A stretch of DNA of 10,360 bases from Acidobacteriota bacterium (GTDB taxonomy: Bacteria; Acidobacteriota; Terriglobia; UBA7540). Shown one piece after another: positions 1 to 6,244 of this stretch. The stretch is taken from positions 1 through 10,360 of the forward strand of contig JAJYHU010000192.1 in the NCBI GenBank assembly GCA_021784615.1. The letters are read 5' to 3'. The stretch's first letter is position 1. Every line of letters starts with the position of its first letter. The notes below the pieces were generated by a model. That model was given only the letters and a program-made list of their open reading frames with translations, was not told the origin of the DNA and made no database searches. Made by a program: the position numbers and the translations under genes.

Positions 1-864
1 CCGCCGCCAAGCTCGGGCGGAGTGGCGCTCGTCGAGATGCTGAACATCCTCGATCCGCTCGATCTCGGCACGCCCGACTCTTACCACTCCATGCACCTGA
101 TCGCGGAAGCCATGCGGCGCGCATACGCCGACCGGGCCGCCTACCTGGGCGACACGGATTTTGTCCCGGTGCCCGTCAAAGGGCTGACCAGCCCCGCGTA
201 CGCGGCCAAGCTCCGCCAGGAGATTCTGGAGTCGAAGCCTAATGCGCCCGTAGCGGCCGGCCGGCCCCAGGCGTTTGAGAGCACCGAGACCACCCACTTT
301 TCCGTGGTGGATGCGGCGGGTGATGCGGTCTCGAACACCTATACGCTGAACAACGGCTACGGCAGCGGCGTGACGGTCGAGGGCGCGGGCTTTCTACTGA
401 ACGACGAGATGGACGATTTTACCTCCAAGCCCGGCACTCCCAACATGTACGGCCTGATCCAGAGCGAAGCGAACGCCATCGGGCCGCGCAAACGCCCGGT
501 GTCATCCATGACGCCGGTGATTGTGCTCAAAGGTGGCAATGTGCGGCTGGTGCTCGGCTCGCCGGGCGGAGCGACCATCATCAACACGGTTTTGCAGGTG
601 ATGCTGAACGTGCTGGTCTATAAGATGGACGTTCTTCAGGCGGTCAGTTCGCCGCGCTTCCACGACCAGTGGCGGCCCGACCAACTGCGGATCGAGAGGC
701 GCGGATTTTCCGCCGACACGATCGAAAAGCTGAAGGCGGCCGGATACAAAGTGGTTTCGGGTGATAGCATGGGGGAGTGTGAAGCGGTTGAGGTGGACCC
801 CGCGACCGGCTGGCGCTTTGGCGCGGCGGACCCGCGCGGGGCTGGAAAGGCAGTGGGATACTGA
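1..864 (+). CDS. ggt: Gamma-glutamyltransferase, C-terminal part (5' truncated by window)
   Basis: The frame is open from base 1, so the gene begins upstream; the GTG at 22 is an internal Val codon, because the preceding codons already spell the family motif PPSSGG. The enzyme is an N-terminal nucleophile hydrolase that cleaves or transfers the gamma-glutamyl group of glutathione and related peptides, normally in the periplasm or outside the cell. The part seen covers the end of the large subunit and the whole small subunit. The self-cleavage site lies in STETTHFSVVD: the first Thr of TTH (codon 289-291) is the expected new N-terminus and nucleophile. Further family signatures are NNGYGSG and LLNDEMDDF after it, PVSSMTP (the paired serines of the oxyanion hole region) and GSPGGATI. 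All of these are intact, so the enzyme is probably active. The TGA stop overlaps the next start by one base (TGATG), suggesting coupled translation. The signal peptide region is outside the window. Confidence 0.95.
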   Translation, partial: PPPSSGGVALVEMLNILDPLDLGTPDSYHSMHLIAEAMRRAYADRAAYLGDTDFVPVPVKGLTSPAYAAKLRQEILESKPNAPVAAGRPQAFESTETTHFSVVDAAGDAVSNTYTLNNGYGSGVTVEGAGFLLNDEMDDFTSKPGTPNMYGLIQSEANAIGPRKRPVSSMTPVIVLKGGNVRLVLGSPGGATIINTVLQVMLNVLVYKMDVLQAVSSPRFHDQWRPDQLRIERRGFSADTIEKLKAAGYKVVSGDSMGECEAVEVDPATGWRFGAADPRGAGKAVGY

Positions 865-1685
865 TGGACTTTGCTCTTTCAACTCATCTTTTTGTGAACG
901 AACGGTTGTCCTCGCACATTTTGGACGGGATTCTGGGAGCGGGTTTCCGGAAAATCGAAATCTTTGCGGCGCGCCAGCACCTGGACTATTTCGATCCAAA
1001 CCACGTGACCGATGTCGCCCAATGGTTCAAAGACCATGACGCGGAGCTTTTGTCTCTGCATGCGCCGCTCTATGCGGACCGCGAATGGGGACGCGCGGGC
1101 GGCCTGGCCGTTTCCGTGGCCTACCTCGAACGCCGCAAGCGCATCGATTCCATGGAAGAGATCAAGCGCGCCATCGCCGTGGCGGAAAAGCTGCCCTTCC
1201 GCTACCTGATCCTGCACCTGGGACTGGCCGGGGAAGAGTTCGATATCGACAAATTCGACGCTGCCTTCACCTCGCTCGAGCATCTGAACATTTTTGCCAA
1301 AGAGCGCGGAGTGAGCATCCTGCTGGAAAACATTCCCAGTGAGTTGACCGCTCCCGAGCGCCTTTTGTCGTTTATCCACTACACCCATATGGGCCTGAAA
1401 ATCTGCTTTGATACCGGACACGCCCACATGACCTGCGGTGTTCAGCAGGCGTTTGATGTCCTGAAGGACCACATCGCTTCAACTCACTTGCACGACAACC
1501 GGGGCGAAAAAGACGAGCACTTGATGCCCTTTGAGGGCGGCATCGACTGGGAACAAACCATCCGCGGCTTTCGCTCCGTGGACGGCCAGTTCCCATTGCT
1601 TTTTGAGTTGCGCGACTACGGGCCGGAGATGACCAACTTCACCCGCCTCGGCGAAACAATCCGAAAGACGGAGGCGATACGGTAA
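864..1685 (+). CDS. TIM-barrel sugar phosphate isomerase/epimerase (AP endonuclease family 2-like)
   Basis: This 273-aa protein has the xylose-isomerase-like/AP-endonuclease-2 TIM-barrel fold. Candidate divalent-metal ligands fall at the ends of successive strands: H66 in SLHAPLY, H118 in LILHLG, E155 in LLENIPSE, D183 and H186 in CFDTGHAHM, H208/H210 in STHLHDN and E248 in FELRDYG. The stretch HLHDNRGEKDEHLMPFEGG is typical of the Pfam AP_endonuc_2 isomerase/epimerase members. The fold is shared by sugar isomerases, myo-inosose dehydratases, hydroxypyruvate isomerase and endonuclease IV, so the substrate cannot be read from the sequence. There is no signal peptide, so it is probably cytosolic. 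It starts at ATG 864 inside the ggt stop, with only weak purine-rich sequence upstream, which fits reinitiation from ggt. asnS starts two bases after its stop codon, so the three genes are likely one transcript. Fold confidence is high and exact function is unknown. Confidence 0.85.
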   Translation: MDFALSTHLFVNERLSSHILDGILGAGFRKIEIFAARQHLDYFDPNHVTDVAQWFKDHDAELLSLHAPLYADREWGRAGGLAVSVAYLERRKRIDSMEEIKRAIAVAEKLPFRYLILHLGLAGEEFDIDKFDAAFTSLEHLNIFAKERGVSILLENIPSELTAPERLLSFIHYTHMGLKICFDTGHAHMTCGVQQAFDVLKDHIASTHLHDNRGEKDEHLMPFEGGIDWEQTIRGFRSVDGQFPLLFELRDYGPEMTNFTRLGETIRKTEAIR

Positions 1686-1687
1686 GC

Positions 1688-3004
1688 ATGGACCCGAATT
1701 CGCCGCCGAAAGTCGAAATCCGCAACGTGCACCAGCATGTGGATCAGGAAGTGGTGATCGAGGGCTGGCTCTATAACCTTCGCGAAAGCGGCAAAATCCT
1801 TTTTCCCATTTTCCGGGACGGCACGGGGCTGATTCAGGGCGTGGTGGTCAAAAGCGCCGTTGCGCCGGAGGTTTTTGCCAACGGGCGCGAATTGACGCAG
1901 GAATCTTCCCTGCGCGTGACAGGCAAGGTGCGCGCCGAACCCCGCGCTCCGGGCGGCTTTGAGCTGGGCGTTACCGCGCTTGAAGTGGTCCAGTTGGTGC
2001 CCGCCGATCACGCTTATCCCATCACGCCCAAAGACCACGGCGTTGAGTTCCTGATGGACCATCGGCACCTGTGGCTGCGCTCAACGCGGCAGCGGGCCAT
2101 CCTGGGAGTGCGGCATGAGATCATCAAAGCCTGCCGGGACTTTTTTGATGACCGCGGCTTTACGCTGGTCGATACGCCCATCCTGACGCCCAGCGCCTGC
2201 GAAGGCACCACCACGCTGTTTGAGGTGGATTACTTTGACGAGAAGGCTTACCTGACGCAGTCCGGGCAACTCTATAACGAAGCCGCCGCCATGGCGGTGG
2301 GCAAGACTTATTGCTTTGGCCCCACCTTCCGCGCAGAGAAATCCAAAACCCGGCGGCACTTGACGGAATTCTGGATGATTGAGCCGGAAGTTGCCTACGC
2401 CGGGCTCGACGACATCATGCCGCTGGCGGAAGAGTTGGTGGCTTTTGTGGTGCGCCGCGTCTTGGACCATCGCCGCGCGGAGATTGAAACTCTGGGCCGC
2501 GACATCGCCAAGCTTGAAGCCTGCACGGCGCCATTTCCGCGGCTCACTTACGACGAGGCGGTCGAGATTCTCATAGAAAAAGGAAGCGAGATCACCTGGG
2601 GCGGCGACTTTGGCGGGACGGATGAGACGCTGCTCTCGGAAAAGTTCGACCGGCCGGTGATCGTCCACCGCTATCCGAGCCAGGTGAAGGCCTTTTATAT
2701 GGCTCCCGATACGGCGCGGCCGGAGGTGGCGCTGTGCGTGGATGTGCTGGCGCCCGAAGGCTACGGAGAAATTATCGGCGGCGGCGAACGCCTGGCGGAT
2801 TACGATTTGCTGCTCAGCCGTATTGAAGAAGCCAAGCTGCCGCGCGAGGCCTTTGAGTGGTATCTCGACCTGCGGCGCTACGGAACCGTTCCGCACGCGG
2901 GCTTTGGCATGGGTATCGAACGCGTGGTGGCCTGGATTTGCGGCCTTGAACACGTCCGGGAAACCATTCCCTTCCCGCGAATGCTCAACCGGCTGACGCC
3001 GTGA
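1688..3004 (+). CDS. asnS: Asparagine--tRNA ligase
   Basis: This is a complete 438-aa class IIb aminoacyl-tRNA synthetase that charges tRNA-Asn with asparagine in the cytosol. An N-terminal OB-fold anticodon-binding domain (about residues 20-105, with EVVIEGWLYNLRESGKI) precedes the catalytic core. Class II motif 2 is around residues 213-234 (TFRAEKSKTRRHL then EFWMIEPE), and motif 3 is around 403-431 (GFGMGIERVV then IPFPR). The EFWMIEPE stretch and the IPFPR ending are AsnRS rather than AspRS features, and the CEGTTTLFEVDYFDEKAYL region resembles the Thermus-type bacterial AsnRS. The length is within the normal bacterial range. It starts at ATG 1688, two bases after the preceding stop, with a purine-rich ACGGAGG at 1668-1674. 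An AsnRS implies direct charging of tRNA-Asn here, though an additional GatCAB route cannot be excluded. Downstream the gene is followed by the palindromic and retron-bearing gap, not by a clear terminator. Confidence 0.95.
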   Translation: MDPNSPPKVEIRNVHQHVDQEVVIEGWLYNLRESGKILFPIFRDGTGLIQGVVVKSAVAPEVFANGRELTQESSLRVTGKVRAEPRAPGGFELGVTALEVVQLVPADHAYPITPKDHGVEFLMDHRHLWLRSTRQRAILGVRHEIIKACRDFFDDRGFTLVDTPILTPSACEGTTTLFEVDYFDEKAYLTQSGQLYNEAAAMAVGKTYCFGPTFRAEKSKTRRHLTEFWMIEPEVAYAGLDDIMPLAEELVAFVVRRVLDHRRAEIETLGRDIAKLEACTAPFPRLTYDEAVEILIEKGSEITWGGDFGGTDETLLSEKFDRPVIVHRYPSQVKAFYMAPDTARPEVALCVDVLAPEGYGEIIGGGERLADYDLLLSRIEEAKLPREAFEWYLDLRRYGTVPHAGFGMGIERVVAWICGLEHVRETIPFPRMLNRLTP

Positions 3005-3022
3005 GATTGTTTCGACGTCTCA

Positions 3023-3067
3023 GGCCCGGAGGGCCGAAAGATTTTAGCCCACGGCGTGCGCTGTGGG
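3023..3067. repeat. Tandem palindromes, dispersed-repeat type, after asnS
   Basis: Two adjacent hairpins sit 18 bases after the asnS stop. GGCCC (3023-3027) pairs with GGGCC (3031-3035) across GGA. CCCACGGC (3048-3055) pairs with GCTGTGGG (3060-3067) with one G-T pair and a 4-base loop. The joining sequence GAAAGATTTTAG and the overall form resemble short intergenic repeats I associate with Acidobacteriota and Planctomycetes genomes (from memory, not searched). It lacks a T-tract, so it is not a standard intrinsic terminator, although the structure may still protect or end the asnS message. Confidence 0.6.
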
Positions 3068-3286
3068 ATTCAATTGGCGTTACAATCCCCATCAGCTCCG
3101 GAGGTGCGAGAGACGCAGCACCGGTTTTGTGCAATGGGCTTTTGGCATCAACAAAATATCAGGGTTAAATTAATTTCGATTCAATCATGGCGAACGGGCG
3201 AGGCATGGCGGTATTCTTGCGCTTTGAATGGCACACATCGACAAATCGTGGCATGCGCTACCCACAGGCAACCTTATGGACCTCCG
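3068..3286. other. Non-coding stretch between asnS and the retron promoter
   Basis: About 220 bases with no convincing gene. Short open frames cross it (3056-3376 and 3187-3468), but their products show no recognisable motif and both run into the msr/msd RNA. The base composition turns A/T-rich around 3150-3190 (AAAATATC, TTAAATTAATTTCGATTC), unlike the GC-rich flanks. A TACAAT at 3081-3086 could be a -10 element but has no partner -35. This is probably the left margin of the inserted retron segment. Confidence 0.5.
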
Positions 3287-3316
3287 CTGACTTACAGACC
3301 TGTCTTGTGTTACATT
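3287..3316 (+). promoter_or_regulatory. Candidate promoter of the retron RNA
   Basis: CTGACT (3287-3292; four of six bases match TTGACA) is followed after 18 bases by TACATT (3311-3316), which carries an upstream TG (3308-3309) as in extended -10 promoters. Transcription would begin about 6-7 bases after the -10 box, at roughly 3321-3323, which is exactly where the a1 arm of the msr/msd RNA begins. Each box alone is weak; the agreement with the independently predicted RNA start is the main support. Confidence 0.5.
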
Positions 3317-3320
3317 ACCC

Positions 3321-3457
3321 GTGGACCCACTCGGCAGATTTTGTGCCATGTTTCGTGGCATTTGAAGAAAACGTAAGACTCTATGCTGACATGGCTACGA
3401 TGTCGGTGTCGGCCACTTGTGACGCATGTCTCCGCGTAGGAGTGCCGGTGGGTCCAT
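3321..3457 (+). ncRNA. Retron msr-msd RNA (Eco2/Ec67-like)
   Basis: This is the template and primer RNA for the retron reverse transcriptase encoded 15 bases downstream. The closing a1/a2 stem is TGGACCCAC-T-CGGCA (3322-3336) pairing with TGCCGGTGGGTCCA (3443-3456): 14 base pairs with one bulged T. The base directly after a1, G3337 in GGCAGATTTTG, is the candidate branching guanosine. The msr carries a short hairpin, TGCCAT/GTGGCA (3344-3349 with 3355-3360, loop GTTTC). The msd folds as one long imperfect hairpin: ACG 3371-3373/CGT 3435-3437, GAC 3377-3379/GTC 3428-3430, ATGC 3383-3386/GCAT 3424-3427, ACA 3389-3391/TGT 3418-3420, TGGCT 3392-3396/GGCCA 3411-3415. From memory, Ec67 RNA has GGCAGATTTG after its a1 and AGGAGTGCC entering its a2; both short blocks recur here (3333-3343 and 3438-3446). 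By that analogy cDNA synthesis would begin near 3442 and end near 3370, giving about 70 nt. The exact ends are inferred. Confidence 0.85.
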
Positions 3458-3471
3458 TTCCTGTTTGAAGC

Positions 3472-5193
3472 ATGTCTAAGCTCAGTAGCCTCAAATCAGC
3501 GACGTCGCTGAGTAACCTAGCTCGGTTATTGAGATTCAAGCCTTCCGCAGTATCCTACATCTTGTACAAGCAACCGACGGCGGCCAAGTACAAGATCTTT
3601 GAAATCCCGAAGCGAAATGGTGGCACGCGCACGATCACGGCGCCCGTTGGTGCCTTGAAGCTCCTTCAGGCGAACCTCTCTACCCTCCTTCAGGATTGCC
3701 TCGATGAAGTCAACGCCGCAAAGAATAGAAAAGACAGGATTGCGCACGGATTCAAGCGCAATCGATCTATCATCAGCAATGCCAGGCAGCACCGCAACCG
3801 ACGCTACGTTTTCAATGTCGATTTGGAAGATTTTTTCCCTTCAATTAATTTTGGTCGCGTACGAGGATATTTCATCCGGGACAAGAGCTTCTCCCTGACC
3901 GAAGACGTCTCAACAGTGATAGCGCAGATAGCATGCCATGAGAACGCTCTGCCACAAGGAAGCCCTTGCTCGCCGGTGATTTCTAACCTGATCGCGCATG
4001 TGCTAGATATTCACCTTGTGCGCCTGGCGTCATCCGTTGGATGCACCTACTCGCGGTACGCGGACGACCTCACTTTTTCGACGAACAAGAAGGCCTTCCC
4101 CAAGGAAATATCAATCCCTTCCGCCGAACCACACTCCTGGGTGCCCGGTGCGGGGCTGCAACGAGTGGTAGCGCATTCCGGCTTTCAGATAAACCCCTCC
4201 AAGACGCGCATGCGGTATCGGGCTTCTCGCCAAGAGGTCACGGGACTGGTTGTAAACAGGAGGATCAATGTTCGCCAGGAGTACAGGCACATAGTCCGTG
4301 CAATGACCCACCGCCTTCTGAGTACGGGAGCCTTCGAGGTTTATGCTACCGTTCAAAACGCGGGACAAACAACTATGGAAAAACGACCGGGTACGCTGAA
4401 CCAGTTGCACGGAATGTTAGGTTTCATCGACAACATTGATCTCAAACACAGAGAGGACGCGGGAGAACGGCGAGGGTCGGCGGACCTCTCAAGTAGCGAG
4501 TTGATGTACCGAAGGTTCTTGATCTACGAGACCTTTTACGCAGCGAAGGTTCCCACCATTGTGTGCGAGGGCGAGACCGACAATGTTTACCTCACCCACG
4601 CAATTCGAAGCCTGTCCGTGGACTTTCCGGAATTGGCAGAGATCATGGACGGAGGCAAGATACGGCTCAGGGTAAGACTCTACAAGTACCGCAGGTCGAG
4701 CACGGCTCGCATAACCGGGCTTCGTGACGGGGGAACCGGTTGCCTAAGCACATTCATTTCGACCTACAAGCAAGAAACAGGTAGGTTCACGGCTCCTGGA
4801 GGGGGAAAACCGGTCATCATCCTATACGACAATGACTTCGGGGCGAATAACATCAGGAGCGTAGTTAAGGAAACCTCGGGCAAGATTGTGAGCCGGACAG
4901 AACCGTTTGTCCACGTAACTCGGAACCTTTATGCGGTGCCCACGCCGCTCCTAGATGGAGCTAAAGAATCGAAGATCGAGGACTTCTTTGAGGAGGCTCT
5001 AAGGGCCACCCTTGTCGACGGCAAGCTTTTCAACGACAAGAACGACTTCGACTCAGCAAAACACTATGGGAAGAAGGCCTTTGCTTACCGTGTAGTTCGG
5101 CCGGGGGCCGACTCAATTAACTTCGAAGGCTTCCGCTCCCTCCTAATGAATCTGGTGTCAGTCATTAGGGCGCACGCCGAGGCCGTTCCCTGA
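3472..5193 (+). CDS. Retron reverse transcriptase fused to TOPRIM effector domain (Eco2/Ec67-like)
   Basis: This 573-aa protein is close in length to the Ec67 (Eco2) RT. Residues 1-~320 are a retron RT: region X NARQH (103-107), DLEDFFPSI with catalytic D117, LPQGSPCSPVISNL (160-173), YADD (196-199, D198/D199) and the region Y signature VTGLVVN (256-262). NAxxH and VTG set retron RTs apart from group II intron and DGR RTs, and no maturase or HNH region follows. Residues ~360-573 are a TOPRIM nuclease-like domain: VCEGETDNVYL with the conserved acidic E366, then ILYDNDFG with D453 and D455, then KIEDFFEEAL and a basic/FA segment (GKKAFAYRV), as in OLD-type TOPRIM proteins. All acidic residues are intact. 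The RT should make msDNA from the adjacent RNA, and the TOPRIM part is the likely toxic effector of an abortive-infection system, so no separate effector gene is needed. The start is fixed by an in-frame TGA at 3466-3468. The gene is richer in A/T and in ATA/AGG codons than its neighbours, suggesting horizontal transfer. Confidence 0.95.
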   Translation: MSKLSSLKSATSLSNLARLLRFKPSAVSYILYKQPTAAKYKIFEIPKRNGGTRTITAPVGALKLLQANLSTLLQDCLDEVNAAKNRKDRIAHGFKRNRSIISNARQHRNRRYVFNVDLEDFFPSINFGRVRGYFIRDKSFSLTEDVSTVIAQIACHENALPQGSPCSPVISNLIAHVLDIHLVRLASSVGCTYSRYADDLTFSTNKKAFPKEISIPSAEPHSWVPGAGLQRVVAHSGFQINPSKTRMRYRASRQEVTGLVVNRRINVRQEYRHIVRAMTHRLLSTGAFEVYATVQNAGQTTMEKRPGTLNQLHGMLGFIDNIDLKHREDAGERRGSADLSSSELMYRRFLIYETFYAAKVPTIVCEGETDNVYLTHAIRSLSVDFPELAEIMDGGKIRLRVRLYKYRRSSTARITGLRDGGTGCLSTFISTYKQETGRFTAPGGGKPVIILYDNDFGANNIRSVVKETSGKIVSRTEPFVHVTRNLYAVPTPLLDGAKESKIEDFFEEALRATLVDGKLFNDKNDFDSAKHYGKKAFAYRVVRPGADSINFEGFRSLLMNLVSVIRAHAEAVP

Positions 5194-5338
5194 CTGCCAC
5201 TGGCGTCGGGGTCAGATCTTGGCGGGTGACTTCGGGCAGTGTGTCCCTGACGGTGGGCTTTTGCCGTTGAAGAACCCACGAGGCTGGGCAACGCTGTGGC
5301 ACCTACCATTTCTGACTCAAGGCTGCAATACTCTTTCT
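5194..5338. other. Gap between retron and arginase gene
   Basis: About 145 bases with no gene of its own. It begins with TGGCGTCGGGGTCAGATCTT (5201-5220), a word I recall from dispersed intergenic repeats linked to REP-associated tyrosine transposases (unsearched). A 10-base word, TGGGCTTTTG (5254-5263), also occurs left of the retron at 3135-3144. Weak pairing GTGGG/CCCAC (5253-5257 with 5275-5279) has no T-tract, so no terminator is called. The arginase frame is open back to a TTG at 5219, but that 40-residue extension is not family-like. No convincing promoter for the arginase gene was seen. Confidence 0.4.
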
Positions 5339-6244
5339 ATGAAGATTCGCATTCTTGGAGTGCCGCTCGACTTGGGCCAGGAGCATCGTGGCGTGGATAT
5401 GGGGCCGTCGGCGGTGCGCGCTGCCGGCTTGAACTCGGCGCTCAAGGCGCTGGGGCATCAGGTGGAGGATGCCGGGAACATCCACGTGCGGATTGCGGAA
5501 GAGCAGCACTTTGGCGACCGCCGCACGAAGTATCTGAATGAGATTGCCGAGACGTGCCGCGAGGTTGCCGAGCGTGTCTATCAGACGGTTGAAGCCGGGT
5601 TGTTTCCGCTCTCGCTTGGCGGCGACCACTCGATTGCCGTGGGCACGCAGGCGGGCGTCTCCAAGTTCTATCACGAGCGGAAGCAGGCGATCGGCTGCAT
5701 CTGGATTGACGCTCACGGGGACATGAACACGCCGGAAACCAGTCCCAGCGGCAACGTCCATGGCATGCCGTTTGCCGCCTCGCTCGGCATGGGACCGGAC
5801 GCGCTGTCGAAGATTTTCGGGTATGCTCCCAAATTGCAGCCCAAGAATTGCGCGCTGATCGGACTGCGCGATCTCGACGGCCGCGAGCGCCGCCTGATGA
5901 AAGATTCCGGAGTGCAGGTTTTTACCATGCGCGACATTGATGAATACGGCATGCGCGTGGTGATGGAAAAGGGCATTGCGCTGGCTGGCGAAGGCACCGC
6001 GGGGTTTGTGGTTTCCTTCGACATCGACGTAGTCGATCCCGACGAAGCGCCGGGCGTGGGAACGCCGGTGCGGGGCGGCATCACGTTCCGCGAGGCGCAT
6101 CTGGCCATGGAAATGATCGCCGACAGCAAAAAGATGCTGGGGCTCGAAATCGTGGAAGTGAATCCCATCCTCGACGTCCTCAACAAGACCGCCATCCTGG
6201 CGGTGGGACTCGCAGCTTCAGCAATGGGGAAGAAAATCCTGTGA
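5339..6244 (+). CDS. rocF: Arginase
   Basis: This enzyme hydrolyses L-arginine to ornithine and urea in the cytosol using a binuclear manganese site. Starting at ATG 5339 the protein is 301 aa and opens with MKIRILGVPLDLGQ, then RGVDMGPSAVR, the usual arginase N-terminus; the longer in-frame reading from 5219 adds 40 unrelated residues and is rejected. Metal ligands are all present: H97 (GGDHS), D124, H126 and D128 (WIDAHGDMN), D228 and D230 (SFDIDVVDP). The substrate-loop motif SPSGNVHGMP (H141) and E273 in VEVNP are also kept. These residues, especially the arginase-type N-terminus and the GNVHG loop, favour arginase over agmatinase or formiminoglutamase. There is no clear Shine-Dalgarno sequence near the ATG. 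The stop overlaps the next gene's GTG start (GTGA, 4 nt), so arginase and D-Ala-D-Ala ligase are probably co-translated. The retron insertion upstream may have displaced the original promoter. Confidence 0.92.
   Translation: MKIRILGVPLDLGQEHRGVDMGPSAVRAAGLNSALKALGHQVEDAGNIHVRIAEEQHFGDRRTKYLNEIAETCREVAERVYQTVEAGLFPLSLGGDHSIAVGTQAGVSKFYHERKQAIGCIWIDAHGDMNTPETSPSGNVHGMPFAASLGMGPDALSKIFGYAPKLQPKNCALIGLRDLDGRERRLMKDSGVQVFTMRDIDEYGMRVVMEKGIALAGEGTAGFVVSFDIDVVDPDEAPGVGTPVRGGITFREAHLAMEMIADSKKMLGLEIVEVNPILDVLNKTAILAVGLAASAMGKKIL

Noticed and set aside
2081..2953. Long antisense frames, here opposite asnS (also opposite the arginase, ddl, TetR and HlyD genes)
   Set aside because: They are the shadows expected opposite GC-rich coding DNA, and each lies opposite a gene with clear family motifs.
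3023..3035. Intrinsic terminator after asnS
   Set aside because: The stem is only five base pairs and is followed by GAAAGATTTTAG rather than a run of T.
3056..3376. 106-codon open frame after asnS
   Set aside because: It begins inside the palindromic repeat and ends inside the retron RNA; the product has no recognisable domain.
3187..3468. 93-codon open frame upstream of the RT, possible small accessory protein
   Set aside because: It has no motif or ribosome site, and its second half coincides with the whole msr/msd RNA, whose structure explains the sequence better.
3472..5193. RT as part of a group II intron or diversity-generating retroelement
   Set aside because: The retron-specific NAxxH and VTG motifs are present, the C-terminus is TOPRIM rather than maturase/HNH, and no intron domain V-like RNA or variable/template repeat pair was seen.
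5219..5338. Longer arginase N-terminus from an upstream in-frame TTG
   Set aside because: The 40 extra residues do not look like arginase, whereas MKIRILGVPLDLGQ from 5339 is the usual beginning.
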